From NCBI GenBank assembly GCA_002633005.1, contig NMRA01000262.1, forward strand, positions 161,208-225,207: a stretch of DNA of 64,000 nucleotides. The letters run 5' to 3'. The position numbers and the translations under genes are program-made. A model generated the notes under the pieces. It was not told the DNA's origin. It saw nothing but the letters and a program-made list of their open reading frames with translations, and did no database searches. The DNA comes from Phoronis australis. Taxonomy: Eukaryota; Phoronida; Phoronidae. Below, one piece after another: positions 31,781 through 43,814 of the stretch. Each line of letters begins with the position of its first letter. Position 1 is the stretch's first letter.

Positions 31781-33662
31781 AACCTACGACTCTCAACTGC
31801 GTAACAGAGGCAGAATTACTTAACAGTGAGCTTGAGCCTGGCTCTGGACCCCATGCACTGATGCCACCGTCTGTCGTCACAAGTTTTTGCCCAGCCCCAT
31901 ATCATGGGCGGCGCAGCACTAAAAAAGTGTGGAGCTAGGTCTATAGCCCCCGCCCCCCTGTGGTACACGCCCATAGACCATGGGCGCCGGGAGCACTGAA
32001 AAAAGTGGCTTGACTATAGCCCAGCCCCCTATGGTGCGCCGCTCATGCATGCAGTTTGTGTTACTCCCAGGGGTAGCCTCCCACATCGCTCTGCCCTCCG
32101 TCACGCCCCCCCCCCACGGGCCGTTTGTGCTGTCTTTCTTCCCGTCGTCCCATCAGTCGCGACCGGTTCGCCCTCTCTGCATCCTCTGTCGACGTCACTT
32201 TGAATCGTTCGTATCAAGTTATCAAAAGGGCGATTCGGTGATCAAATTGACTAAAGTAAACAATCATTGAATCCACATGTCAACATGTGCGGCAATATTA
32301 GTGGACAAATGCGCGAAACTGGTGTTTGAGGTCACACCATAGAAACAGGATTAAAACAGAACAACATCGATGTGGTAACATTAAATCCGACGGTTGCTAT
32401 CGTAAACCAGCCGAGAATCAACGGTATCCAACAATTTCCTCGAAACAGGCAACCTCAAACTATTATGCAATAAAAGACAACATTAGTTCGGAATTAGGAT
32501 CCGTTGTAATTTCTGAACACTGATGATCGGAACTAATGACTAAATATTACGTAATACTAAATATTACGTAATACTAAGCAAACAGAAGATGCAGATCAAT
32601 TTGCATGTAACACGCGAACACGTACGTAATTAAAGAGACCTCATAATACCAGGAACTTCTAGACGGACAGACCCGACTGACATGATCCCATGTACTTTTT
32701 TGGGATAGAGTCAGAAAGTTGGTGGTGGCGGATGAATGAGCAGTGAAGCAATTAGTAACAAGAATTGAAGCAGTCTTTCATCAAAATCAAGTAGTTTATA
32801 TTCGACACCTGAACTAACGTTCTCCTGACTAACGATAGGTGGCTCTCTCTCCTAACAAATCTTTCAATGAACAAGATTAGCATCCGAAATCCTATAGACA
32901 CTCTCGTGGAGAATTTTGACATAAAAGGCACCCCTTTGGTAGAGAATGTGGAGCGAAGAGTTGTCGAGCGCATGTCTAAGCGTATATTTCTTCTATCGGT
33001 GTACTCCCGTGTCCACTATGGTCGTGTAAATCACATTTCTAGCCGTGCTTGACTGCTTTTAGGCGGCGCTCGAAAACGTACTGGTATCTTATTTTCCGCA
33101 GCCTTATTCTAAGCAACGACCTCCATACACAAATTTGTACTCGTTTTTGTTGAGTAGGTCACTGCGAGTAACTGTATGAATGGACCAAGAGAAGTGACAA
33201 TGAATCATAATTTCTTGCGTGATAAACCACTAATGCTCAAAATACGGATGTTCGTTTTTCGCAATAAAGTTCAGTGAGCCGATGTATTCGACGAAACGGC
33301 AAATTCGGGGACAAAAATAAATCAAAGCCCACGTGACCCGAATACTTGGTAGTTGGCGCTCAAGTGGAAAATTTTCGAGACATTCGATTGACGCCAAAAA
33401 TATCACATTTGAGAACTGCGGTTTTAAAGTTGTAAGAGAGTTTGCAATGAGCTTTTGTGAGGCGCGTGGAATTTTTCCCGTCAGAACACGCGCATATGTA
33501 GAAAAATGTGTTTTACATAATGCCGCAGGCACACAAAGTTCACTTACAGGTTCACTTGACAACCATTCTTACATTACTCCAATCTCATTTAAAATGAAGA
33601 GTTGAATAGAATACACATCAAGATGCACCATGTATTTTGCAACTCAAACTATTTTTCTTAAA
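31781..33662. other. Unannotated sequence with a 75-bp tandem duplication
   Basis: An imperfect tandem pair at about 31898-32048 (CATGGGCG..AGCACT..CTATAGCCC..). A short exact duplication of ACTAAATATTACGTAAT at about 32538-32575. Overlapping opposite frames at 33230-33605 are unrecognised and were not called. Confidence 0.4.
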
Positions 33663-33762
33663 GTGTGTCACATATAGGCACATAGAAGTGTGTCACATAC
33701 AGGCGCATACACGTGTGTCACATACAGGCGCATACAAGTGTGTCACATATAGGCGCATTTGG
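33663..33762. repeat. 25-bp minisatellite, 4 copies
   Basis: Four units of GTGTGTCACATACAGGCGCA followed by TACAC or a close variant, with single-base differences. Confidence 0.95.
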
Positions 33763-35060
33763 TTAAAAGAGCATGGGCGCAAACAGATCAGAAAAACATA
33801 AAATACTTTAATTGACAACCACCATTAATCAAATTGAAATTAATTTTAATTTTAGAGGCCTGGATGCTTCAGCAATCATTTTGTCTGAATTTTGAAGTAG
33901 CATGTCAACGGGAAGGCCTTTTTATCATCTTCTTGCAATACATCCCTTTTTGAGTTCTCATTTCAGGTAATCTAAACAAATCTATATAAAAAGGCATCAA
34001 CTTATTTTATTTCACCAACAAAAAGTCAACAAATCACAATTAATTCCATAAATTAACATAAACCACATAATGTAACATACTTGTAATAAGCAGTATTAAC
34101 AGATTATTAAACAATTTCTGAACAAAAATACCACAGCGCCTCTCTTGATTCTGAAACATTTACCCACAATGCTATGCACAAATAAGGCACTACACTCTTT
34201 CACAGTGCTAGGAAAGGTAGCACTGTTGTATGTTGTTTAACATGGCTTCTCATTGGTTCAAGTAATGAAACCAACGCCATAACATTCAGTCATTTCCATT
34301 GAACGAAATCAGTAACTCTGTTTCAGTTTACTGTTTCCAAGTAAGGTGACCACCTTAGACTTGAATAGTTGTAATTTATTAAAGGGGGCAGTGATCGGAT
34401 CCACCGGCTTTGGTCCAAACAGGAACAGTGCACAGAGATGTGTGCAAGTGTTGGCAATGTGATCGGTATACTTCCGACATGCGCACTGATGACCACACAC
34501 TCAATTCTGTATGTCATTCATCATGTTTCCACAAGGCCACTTTTCAGTATACTAGGTGGCGCTGTGTCAGAGGGTAATAGGGCACTTGACACACAGTTGT
34601 ACATTTTTGCCATCGTAATACATAATTATTTCATATTAAAACTACTTTCCCATTCATCATTCAGCAAAGTTTTAACTCTGCAGTGGGTTGAAATGCTCAC
34701 AACAAAAAATTGACAAGAATTAAACAGAAAATCTAATCTCATAAACAATTAGCTGCAAAACTTTTGAAAACTGGATCAATCACTTCAAGCAATGTGTTTT
34801 TCTACCTCCATTAGAGGAGAGATGAAGTTGAGACGTGGCTTTTGTCTTACATATAACAATATTTCCTGTATCCCTAGAACCAGAAACAAAGTATCTCTTC
34901 CTATGTTGTGAGGACAGTAGAACCAGAAATATCAAGTATGTAAATGAAGAGATGCTAGAATAGGAGACAAAAGTAATCGGACAAAATGACATTTCCCCAT
35001 CATGATGAGAAATTATAGTTCTAATGGCAAAAATGGTTGATAATGACTAATACGCCGCTG
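33763..35060. other. Sequence without recognised gene
   Basis: No supported exons or repeats. Frames near 34309-34713 overlap on both strands and lack motifs. Confidence 0.4.
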
Positions 35061-35775
35061 GCAAACTTTCTTGTCAGTTGTCCTTCAATGTCAGTCACAA
35101 GACTATTAACTTTTCCTGTCAATTGCCCTTCATTGTCAGTCACAAGACTATTAACTTTGTTGTCAATTGCCCTTCATTGTCAGTCACAAGACTATTAACT
35201 TTCTTGTCAATTGCCCTTCATTGTCAGTCACAAGACTATTAACTTTCTTGTCAATTGCCCTTCATTGTCAGTCACAAGACTATTAACTTTCCTGTCAATT
35301 GCCCTTCATTGTCAGTCACAAGACTATTAACTTTGTTGTCAATTGCCCTTCATTGTCAGTCACAAGACTATTAACTTTCCTGTCAATTGCCCTTCATTGT
35401 CAGTCACAAGACTATTAACTTTCTTGTCAATTGCCCTTCATTGTCAGTCACAAGACTATTAACTTTCTTGTCAATTGCCCTTCATTGTCAGTCACAAGAC
35501 TATTAACTTTCTTGTCAATTGCCCTTCATTGTCAGTTACAAGACTATTAACTTTCCTGTCAATTGCCCTTCATTGTCAGCCACAAGGCTATTAACTTTGT
35601 TGTCAATTGCCCTTCATTGTCAGTCACAAGACTATTAACTTTCTTGTCAGTTGTCATTCACTGTCAGCCACAAGACTACTAACTTTGTTGTCAATTGCCC
35701 TTCATTGTCAGTCACAAGAAGACTATTAACTTTCTTGTCAATTGCCCTTCATTGTCAGTCACAAGACTATTCCGA
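35061..35775. repeat. 44-bp minisatellite, about 16 copies
   Basis: Unit: ACTATTAACTTTCTTGTCAA, then TTGCCCTTCATTGTCAGTCA, then CAAG. Variation is concentrated at one site (TTTC(T/C)TG or TTTGTTG), which alternates along the array. The edge copies are more diverged than the inner ones, as expected for arrays that change by unequal exchange. Confidence 0.97.
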
Positions 35776-36295
35776 AATTCAGCTGTCAATTGTCATGATG
35801 GTGGAATTCAAAGTCATTTTGAATGAATATTTGACTTGTACTGTATAACATCTGCGTCACTTTCAAATTGTTGTTTGACTGCTGGACAACCCCTAACTAC
35901 ACATAAATGAAATATTTTAATTGATAACCAATCACTTCTCTAAAAACCACTGCACCAGGTGTTAGTCATTCTTGAGCTGTAGTCACAAAATGATATAACA
36001 TTCCTGTCAAACATTGCGCATTAAACACCTTGTAATCTTTATTCAAACATTTTTCATATTTGTTACTACAATAACTAAAAAGATCACCGTAGGTGTACTT
36101 TGCACTATCTGCATGCTTAATCCAACTAGTCAAACTGCCTGCTACAACTAGTAAAATTTGTCCTAAGCAAGCAAAGTAGCTGGTAGTAGTCAAAACATGA
36201 TTCAGTAATGCATGTAATCCATAAGACTGCATTGTCATTTGAGACATAGTCCAACTGTGCAGTATCAGATGAAATTTCATTGTTTGCATTTCTCA

Positions 36296-38098
36296 TTTAC
36301 TTTATTGCCACCTATTGGAAACCACAAAAAGCTTGTGCAGTTGGGGGACCAAACTAAACTTCAAATGATACAGAAAAAAGTTAAGTAGTAGAAAATTCAC
36401 AAGCCAATACCCGGCTCTGGAATTCTTTGAGTTTTTCTCTGTGATTATGATGAAAGCTATTATGTGCACAAGCCAAATCAAGGTATTGTTTGACTATACA
36501 TCAAATAGTGCTGTCACTAACAGTTCTCAAATAAAGGAACACGTCACAAAAAGAAATGTGTGGTTTGTGCTGTTCTCATCGATACCATGGATTGTGGTAT
36601 CACATTGAGGTGGACAATACAAAAATAGTAAAAACCGCTATTAGGTGGCGCAGAATATGCCAAATCTATTGTAAAGTGGAAAGATACTATCGCCATCATT
36701 GCAGCAGTTTGTTTGTCGATTTCCATTAAAAGCTAATAAGGAACTCTGATAATACAGAGGCAAATGTAAACACTAAACAAGCCACTAGGGGGTACAGTGG
36801 CTATCGTCATATTTATAATACCGGTAAAGCATTTGCAAAACTATAAAAGATCCTTCATTGCGGTAAGGATATACAACCAAGGACGCAAAAAAGACAAAAC
36901 CACCACCAAGAGGTGCCAGAGTTATCACACATGTCCAAAAATCAAAATCAGCCAGGGTCTTCTCACCAGGAACACATCTGTTTTTTAAATGATCTTTTAA
37001 GCAGTTGGACAGATAAAGTGTCAAATGCCATCAGGTGGTGTGCATTGAGTCAATAGGGTAGACTATTGTCACCTCCTTAATACAAACCTGTATGCAAAAT
37101 TTCACAAATATCCATCGATGAACTCCCAAGACACAAACGCAAACACTAAAATTACCATTAGAGGCCTCAGCAGTAGTCCGGTGAGTCTGAAGCTCATCAT
37201 AATTCCTTGTCAGCTCCATAGGAACAAATTTCACAGAACTCTTGCTAAGGGTTAAGGAGACACAGTCATAGACGACTACAATAGAACTGACAATAGGGGA
37301 TGCCAAAGTAGTCAAACCCGTCTGAATATCATCAGAAACACATCTGCAAACTTTCACAATCATCCTTGAAGAAGTTTGGTGGCAAATGCCAAAGAGACAA
37401 AACTTTTAAAAGTCACCACTAGGAGGCGCACAATAGGTCAAATCTGTTCGAAAATGAGATACCACTGTTGACTCTGCAATAGAAACCTATTAGTGAAATT
37501 TCATAAAAGTCTATCTTTGAACTTCGAAGATACACAGGAAAACGTAAAGAAATAAAATGGCGACTAAAGGGCACACCATCTCCACAGGAACACATATGCC
37601 AAACTTCACAAATTTCTTGCAAAGTGTTAAGGAGATATGAAAAACAAAATGCCCACTAGGGGCGCCAGAGTACTCAACATTAGGAACACGCATGCCAATT
37701 ACCATAGTAATTCTTCAAGTGGTTTGAATGATAGAAAAAAAACAAACTCAAAACTTTAAAAATGGCCACTAGAGGACGCAGAATCATCAAAGCCATACGA
37801 AAACAAAAAGGTGATGTCATCTCCTTAATAGAAACCTATTTGCTAAATTTCATGAAAATCCCACAACAAACTCCAAAGATGCAAAGGCAAATGTAAAAAA
37901 CGAAAACAGGCAGAAGAGGGCACAGCGGTAACAAGATCAGTTCAGACTTCATCCCCATCTGTCGTCAGCCTCATAGGAACACATCTGCCAAATCTCATTA
38001 CGATATTGCAAGGGGTTTAAGATATACAGCAGCAGATGCCTGACACCCATACAGATATGATGGCAATATACACCCACATATTAATGTGCGGGTGCATA
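36296..38098 (-). repeat. Repeat family A, copy 5 (reverse orientation)
   Basis: The family start appears at the right end as CACATATTAATGTGCGGGTG. CTCF-like cores occur in forward sense at 36781-36794 (GCCACTAGGGGGTA) and 37653-37666 (CCACTAGGGGCGCC), with weaker ones at about 37417 and 37765. Confidence 0.8.
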
Positions 38099-38497
38099 AA
38101 GTTATCTCCCCTGTTCATGATCTTGAATTTGTATCCACAAACTACAACTACATATGCTATAACAACAACCCTTATGTAACCATTAAGTGGCTACTGAAAC
38201 ACCAGCACTTTAAGAACTGTGGCTTGGTTATTTTGTAGCATGACTTTGACTGACAACTTCAGTCTTTGAGAGTTCCTTCAGTCTCAAAGAGTTCTTTGTC
38301 TCATCATCCCGACATGTCAATGATAGATGTAGTCACTAGTGCCACCTAGCTGCCCTTTTGTTCATTTGATTCCTCTGGCAGAGACTTCAAGTGGTTTACC
38401 AGCCAGTCAGTCTAAAAACAGTCAAAAATCCATCATTAAAAAGTTGAATTTAAAAGTGTCATTTAATTTATCATAAACCTAATGCAAGACTTATAAA

Positions 38498-38503
38498 TTT
38501 ATT
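38498..38503 (-). terminator. Candidate polyadenylation signal of the HINT3-like gene
   Basis: AATAAA on the minus strand, about 310 bp downstream of the stop at 38813. It is the nearest good signal I see. Confidence 0.4.
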
Positions 38504-38812
38504 ATTGGACACAATCTGAGTCTGAGAAAACAAAGAAAATTTGCCATTTGTATACTTTGAGTGTCACCTGAAGTTATAGGAGATGTTGTATGAGCTGTGG
38601 ATTATGGGAAATTATTCCTTCAAAGCAGATGAAACAAATACACACACTGAGATGTTGAGAAGAAAGATATCCCATAGATATTGCTGGATGTACACATATC
38701 AGTTTTCATCTATTAGCAGAAAGATCCATGGTATGTCAGTTCTTATTCACAAAGTTATCAATAGAACAACCAAACAGTCTTGTCTACATGCAATAGACCA
38801 GTGGCGTTACCA

Positions 38813-38990
38813 TTAAAAAGAAAAATGATTATTTAATGAAACATCTTCATTTGAAACACGTACAGTTGAAAACCAGAAGGAGTTAGGTCTGAATAGCAAT
38901 CGTGAGAAGAACCCCATCTGTGATGCAGGGGAGATAACGTGAATGTGGAAGTGACTGACCAAGACTGCAGGGGGCCAATGTGCACCCAAC
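38813..38990 (-). CDS. HINT3: HINT3-like gene, exon 4 (HIT motif and C-terminus)
   Basis: Acceptor TTTTGTTCCACAG. The exon enters in phase 2, and G completes Arg with AG of exon 3. It codes LGAHWPPAVLVSHFHIHVIS and onward to a TAA stop, residues 90-147. HFHIHVI (His102, His104, His106) is the HIT-family HxHxHxx triad; by homology the middle His is the nucleophile in nucleoside phosphoramidate or adenylate hydrolysis. The following SQMGFFSRLLFRPNSFWF is the stretch that distinguishes HINT3 from HINT1 and HINT2. The last dozen residues are not conserved with what I know of the family. Confidence 0.93.
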
Positions 38991-39874
38991 CTGTGGAACA
39001 AAATAAAACATAACAAACCATTTCATGTTGATCAGACGCAAAATGGGACCTGTATCATGAAAATATGAAAAAATTATAAAAGTGCAGTCAATAAAAGAAT
39101 AAGTCTTCTGGTCAGTAAATCACAACTATTTCAAGAATGGCAAGTCGGAGTGAGAAATAAGGTTCATAACATAGATGGCGCTTGATGACATCTATCCAGA
39201 TAGCTAGGGTGATTTTGTTCATGATGGATTACGTGTAATTGTTGACAAATCAACCAAGACTTCAGATTTTGTTCTCCTAAGGATCTGTGATTATGTGTAC
39301 TAAACAAAATGTATGATGAGTATACCTCACACAATATGGCAGACGAGTAGAACTTTCTTTTCATTGCCAAAGCTCTAAGAAAAATAATGACGAATCTAAG
39401 ACAATGGTAACTTCATCACTAACATGGTAACTTTGTGCTCTGGAGGTTTCATGAAACAAAACCAGAGTTGAGAAATGTCATACCACCCTTTGAAGAGTGA
39501 GAAATGGACAAGATTGATGATACAAATACAGTGGTTAATTGAACCATTATCATTCACTGAGCCTATTACAATATCAGTGCTAATTTGGATGAAATTATGG
39601 CACGTCAACTTCTTTCCTTTTCAGTAAAGCACCTGAAATAAATTTAATGTAATAAGGCTCTAAGTTGTTAAAATTTACTATCAATAACAAACCACTTCAT
39701 AACTGCCCATTAACTCAGTCACTACCTATGACTGATTATAGCTAAGCAACTTTAAGTTGAGATGCATATAGGTTTGTGAGGTGCTTAAAAATGCATCAAA
39801 AAGACAAAATTTAATGACAAAGACTCCAATGCAAACGTGACTAGAATGTAACTTAGAGCAATTATTGCCTTTAC
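38991..39874. other. Intron 3 of the HINT3-like gene
   Basis: GT-AG intron on the minus strand (GTAAAG ... CCACAG). No other feature recognised. Confidence 0.8.
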
Positions 39875-39941
39875 CTGATGTCTTCAACCAAACCTCCCTG
39901 TTCTTCTATCACTTGTTTGCCAACAGCTACCATTTTCTCAA
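39875..39941 (-). CDS. HINT3: HINT3-like gene, exon 3
   Basis: 67 nt, acceptor TTGTTTCAG, donor CAG|GTAAAG. It enters in phase 1 (TT completes Val) and leaves in phase 2. It codes EKMVAVGKQVIEEQGGLVED and Ile, the helix between the two beta-sheet parts of the HIT fold. It is too short to stand out as a frame; it was found from splice sites and homology. Confidence 0.92.
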
Positions 39942-39993
39942 CTGAAACAAGCAGCAATATGAAAAAATCTGCGATCGCCCATGATGCATGATA

Positions 39994-40170
39994 AGAGAGG
40001 AGGGACAGGGCCCAAATACTCTGGAGGAAGATAGGAGAGGAGGGGCAGGACCCAAGTACACTGGGGGAAGATAGGACAGGAGGAACAGGGCAAAACTACA
40101 GCAGGGAAAGATAGGGGAAGACGGTCAGGGGTCAAATACACTGGAGGAAAACAGGGGAATAGGGACAGGG
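39994..40170. repeat. About 42-bp purine-rich minisatellite, 4 diverged copies
   Basis: Repeats of GAGGAGGGACAGGGCCCAAA, then TACTCTGGAGGAAGATAGGA, then GA, with many substitutions. In HINT3 intron 2. Confidence 0.85.
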
Positions 40171-40229
40171 TCTGCCAAATAGATTGTATTTTATGTCACA
40201 TGCTCAGCACTGTAGGATGACATTTGACT

Positions 40230-41068
40230 TTGCACAATAATCAACTGCTGGCTTATGACCCTTCCTAATTGGGCCATTATGTTGCACAATAATCAACTGC
40301 TGGCTTATGACCCTTCCTAATTGGGCCATTATGTTGCACAATAATCAACTGCTGGCTTATGACCCTTCCTAATTGGGCCATTATGTTGCACAATAATCAA
40401 CTGCTGGCTTATGACCCTTCCTAATTGGGCCATTATGTTGCACAATAATCAACTGCTGGCTTATGACCCTTCCTAATTGGGCCATTATGTTGCACAATAA
40501 TCAACTGCTGGCTTATGACCCTTCCTAATTGGGCCATTATGTTGCACAATAATCAACTGCTGGCTTATGACCCTTCCTAATTGGGCCATTATGTTGCACA
40601 ATAATCAACTGCTGGCTTATGACCCTTCCTAATTGGGCCATTATGTTGCACAATAATCAACTGCTGGCTTATGACCCTTCCTAATTGGGCCATTATGTTG
40701 CACAATAATCAACTGCTGGCTTATGACCCTTCCTAATTGGGCCATTATGTTGCACAATAATCAACTGCTGGCTTATGACCCTTCCTAATTGGGCCATTAT
40801 GTTGCACAATAATCAACTGCTGGCTTATGACCCTTCCTAATTGGGCCATTATGTTGCACAATAATCAACTGCTGGCTTATGACCCTTCCTAATTGGGCCA
40901 TTATGTTGCACAATAATCAACTGCTGGCTTATGACCCTTCCTAATTGGGCCATTATGTTGCACAATAATCAACTGCTGGCTTATGACCCTTCCTAATTGG
41001 GCCATTATGTTGCACAATAATCAACTGCTGGCTTATGACCCTTCCTAATTGGGCCATTATGTTGCACA
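40230..41068. repeat. 52-bp minisatellite, about 16 near-identical copies
   Basis: Unit: TTGCACAATAATCAACTGCT, GGCTTATGACCCTTCCTAAT, TGGGCCATTATG. By eye the copies are identical throughout, in contrast to the diverged 44-bp and 42-bp arrays nearby. That means recent expansion or homogenisation, or copy number imposed by the assembler. Confidence 0.98.
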
Positions 41069-41347
41069 GCCAGCAGAGTTAATGAAGCACAATATTGACT
41101 GTTATAAGAGGCACATTTCTTGACCCCATTTTCAAAATTGAAATACTTGACCACGTGTACATTGTACAAACTATTCAAATACACTGTTTTAAAAACTTTC
41201 TAAATGAAAACACTATTAGCACCGTCAGTGTTTACAAACATGTTCATGATGGTCCACATTGTGGTTGATTACCCAAGTTAATCTCCAGAGAACAGTAACA
41301 TCTGTTGACACTGGGTGGTTTCTTTGAAGAAAGCGGTGAATTTTAAG

Positions 41348-41568
41348 GTCATGGATCTGATCCAGTTGTCATGGATCTGATCCAGTTGTCATAGATCTGA
41401 TCCAGTTGTCATGGATCTGATCCAGTTGTCATGGATCTGATCCAGTTGTCATGGATCTGATCCAGTTGTCATAGATCTGATCCAGTTGTCATAGATCTGA
41501 TCCAGTTGTCATGGATCTGATCCAGTTGTCATGGATCTGATCCAGTTGTCATGGATCTGATCCAGTTG
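41348..41568. repeat. 20-bp minisatellite, 11 copies
   Basis: Exact 20-bp units GTCATGGATCTGATCCAGTT, with only an A/G variant in CAT(G/A)GATC, distributed in blocks. Each unit contains the palindrome-like GGATCTGATCC. Confidence 0.97.
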
Positions 41569-43136
41569 GGTGAAGTGTCAGCGTAGGATTCTTTTCATGA
41601 TGAAGTTAATTATCCAAATCTGTAACTATCATACAGATCATCAACAGAATTTCCCCAGGCCAAAGCACTAGACAGGACTATTACTAGCTTTACAACATAA
41701 CTACTAATTGTGAATGGATTTGTTTGACTTAAAGACCATTGGTAACTAGCATTTTATGCTGGCGACGAACCTGACACCATCTTCCAATGCTATGTGGTTT
41801 CATGAACGTGCTTCTCCATTCAAATTTCACTGCATTTTATGACGTCTTTAGATTCCTCTCATAACCCATGGTGTATACAAGACAAGTAGTCACATTATAT
41901 TGCTCCTGCAATTGGCACTGTAATCAAGACAAAGGAACAGCAGTTGCAATACGCTATTTCTCTTGTAGTAATAGTATAGTAATAGAATTTCCTCGTGTAG
42001 TAAAACGATTTTTGCCATTCAAATAATGAAAAGTTTAATTTTCAATGGCAGATTAGTTTTTATAGTTTACAGTGCCATAATTGCCGGTCATACAATGTAG
42101 CGCCTAAAGGTTGAGTTGTGTAACAACACCACGTCCAAATCATCAGTGATGCAGCTTGCAAGCCATGGTGAGTTTGGCAGAATTGTTCATGAAAGCACCA
42201 ACATTACAGTACAGATCACAACCACCCCACTATCAACATTTATTGTGAAGTAGTCATTTCGAGTTTGTTGGCAACGTGCTGTTGAAAATGGTGATAATTC
42301 TGGATGATGCCTGTAGAGTTTACCATTGTTGTATCTCCATAATGGACTCATTCTGAAGCCCTGGATACTCACTGTATATAAACATCTCTACATACACTGG
42401 AAATGACAATAGCATTTTTTAAAATTTTTATTTTGAAAATTTTAAAAAGTATATTTGAATAGTTTGTGAAAAGTACACGTGATTAAGTTTTTAAAGTTTG
42501 AAAATCGGACAAGAAATGTGACTTTTGCAACCTAAACTAAAACATTTTACACAATGCAGTGTTTGAAAAATGAAGAATGACAATTATAGCCAAAAATTTT
42601 GTTCATATTTCAAGAAACAAATAAAAGTCAAAACATTAACATCAAAACATTCCATTTGTGACGCGTGCCATTTGTTTGTTTGTTTGATAGAGCAACATCT
42701 TTCACGAGACAACTTCACTGAAGGAATATTTGTTCTTTCCATTTGCAGGTTGCAAAGTACACACAACTTCTAACAATGTACTAAACAATTCTCGTAACTT
42801 CTTTAAAACTGTGCGCAAACTTGTGTAAAAAACAGTGGATTAAAGAATCATAGAAACATAAATTGGCCAACAGATGTCACATAATCTATTACATGGTGAT
42901 CAAAGCTGCCACATATGGTTACCCCAACACTTAACTACAGAATAACACATTAACAATATTTTTATCAATCTGGTAACCAAATTAGTTTAGAAAAGGAAGG
43001 TGTGTAGTTTTTAATGGCATTCATTTTGTGTCCAATGTTATTTCACCAGGTTTTCCCACATCAATCTAAAGCTATTTTGCATTTTCAGCTTTGCAGCAAG
43101 ACTATAGACTTTCCAGTTCAGATCAATAGCTCATAC
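41569..43136. other. Rest of HINT3 intron 2
   Basis: AT-rich sequence without other recognised features. A short self-complementary tract AAAATTTTTATTTTGAAAATTTT lies near 42421 (first 20 bases given: AAAATTTTTATTTTGAAAAT). Confidence 0.5.
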
Positions 43137-43254
43137 CAACAGCAACATGGTGGCGCTGCAAATACCCCGCATTCTTGATATGAGTCTTTGTAATGACCAA
43201 ATAGTGATGGTCAGTGGCTGGACGGTGGTCAGGGAACACAACCAAGTCATCATC
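43137..43254 (-). CDS. HINT3: HINT3-like gene, exon 2
   Basis: 118 nt, acceptor TTTTTCTCATCAG, donor G|GTATGA. It enters in phase 0 and leaves in phase 1. It codes DDDLVVFPDHRPATDHHYLV and on to HHVAV, residues 28-66. PATDHHYLV corresponds to the family's PAAxHHYLVV strand, which lines the nucleotide pocket. All three downstream phases agree with this exon. Confidence 0.93.
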
Positions 43255-43814
43255 CTGATGAGAAAAATCACATGCTCAATAACAAATATACAGAGTCTGA
43301 AGACTGGCAAACCCAGTAAAGGTTTGATAGACTACGATTTCCTTATGAGACTTTGTAATTAAAGAAACTGTAATTTCTTCTCAAGTCAAGCAACCACACT
43401 CAACATCATTTATGTCCATTTTCTACTGAAACAGTTCACGAACTACAGTTGACTATCATTACTATAGATATAAGTAGACACTAGTATAATGAGTCACCGA
43501 ACCATTAAACCTAAAATGGTCCATCCACACTGCACTCTTGCATAGCTGTATTTAAGTGACCAGCTGGTAGGTGCTACTAAACTGAATGATATCAAGTGAT
43601 AAATAAGTGGTTTCCCAAAATAATCAACAATTAAAAATATATACGTGATTATCAGTAGCCATGTTTATTCTGTTTTAGCTAGCGATAGTTAGTTACAGTT
43701 GAAAACTTATGCTTCATCAGTCACAGTGTTTTACTGTCAAAAGCAGCCGAGCAGTCTGGCAGGTCAAGGAATCGTCAATTTTTAATTTTCACAATCAATC
43801 TTATACTCTCCAGC
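43255..43814. other. Part of HINT3 intron 1
   Basis: No repeats or exons recognised between exon 2 and the LINE fragment. Confidence 0.5.

Noticed and set aside
33230-33605. Overlapping opposite frames of 110 and 90 codons
   Set aside because: Neither has recognisable motifs or splice context; two opposite frames over the same DNA are typical of chance in a locally GC-richer stretch.
35966-36289. 107-codon minus-strand frame
   Set aside because: Some coding-like composition, but no homology recognised and no supporting splice or start context.
35061-41568. Possible CRISPR-like arrays
   Set aside because: The arrays are head-to-tail minisatellites without unique spacers, in a eukaryotic genome.
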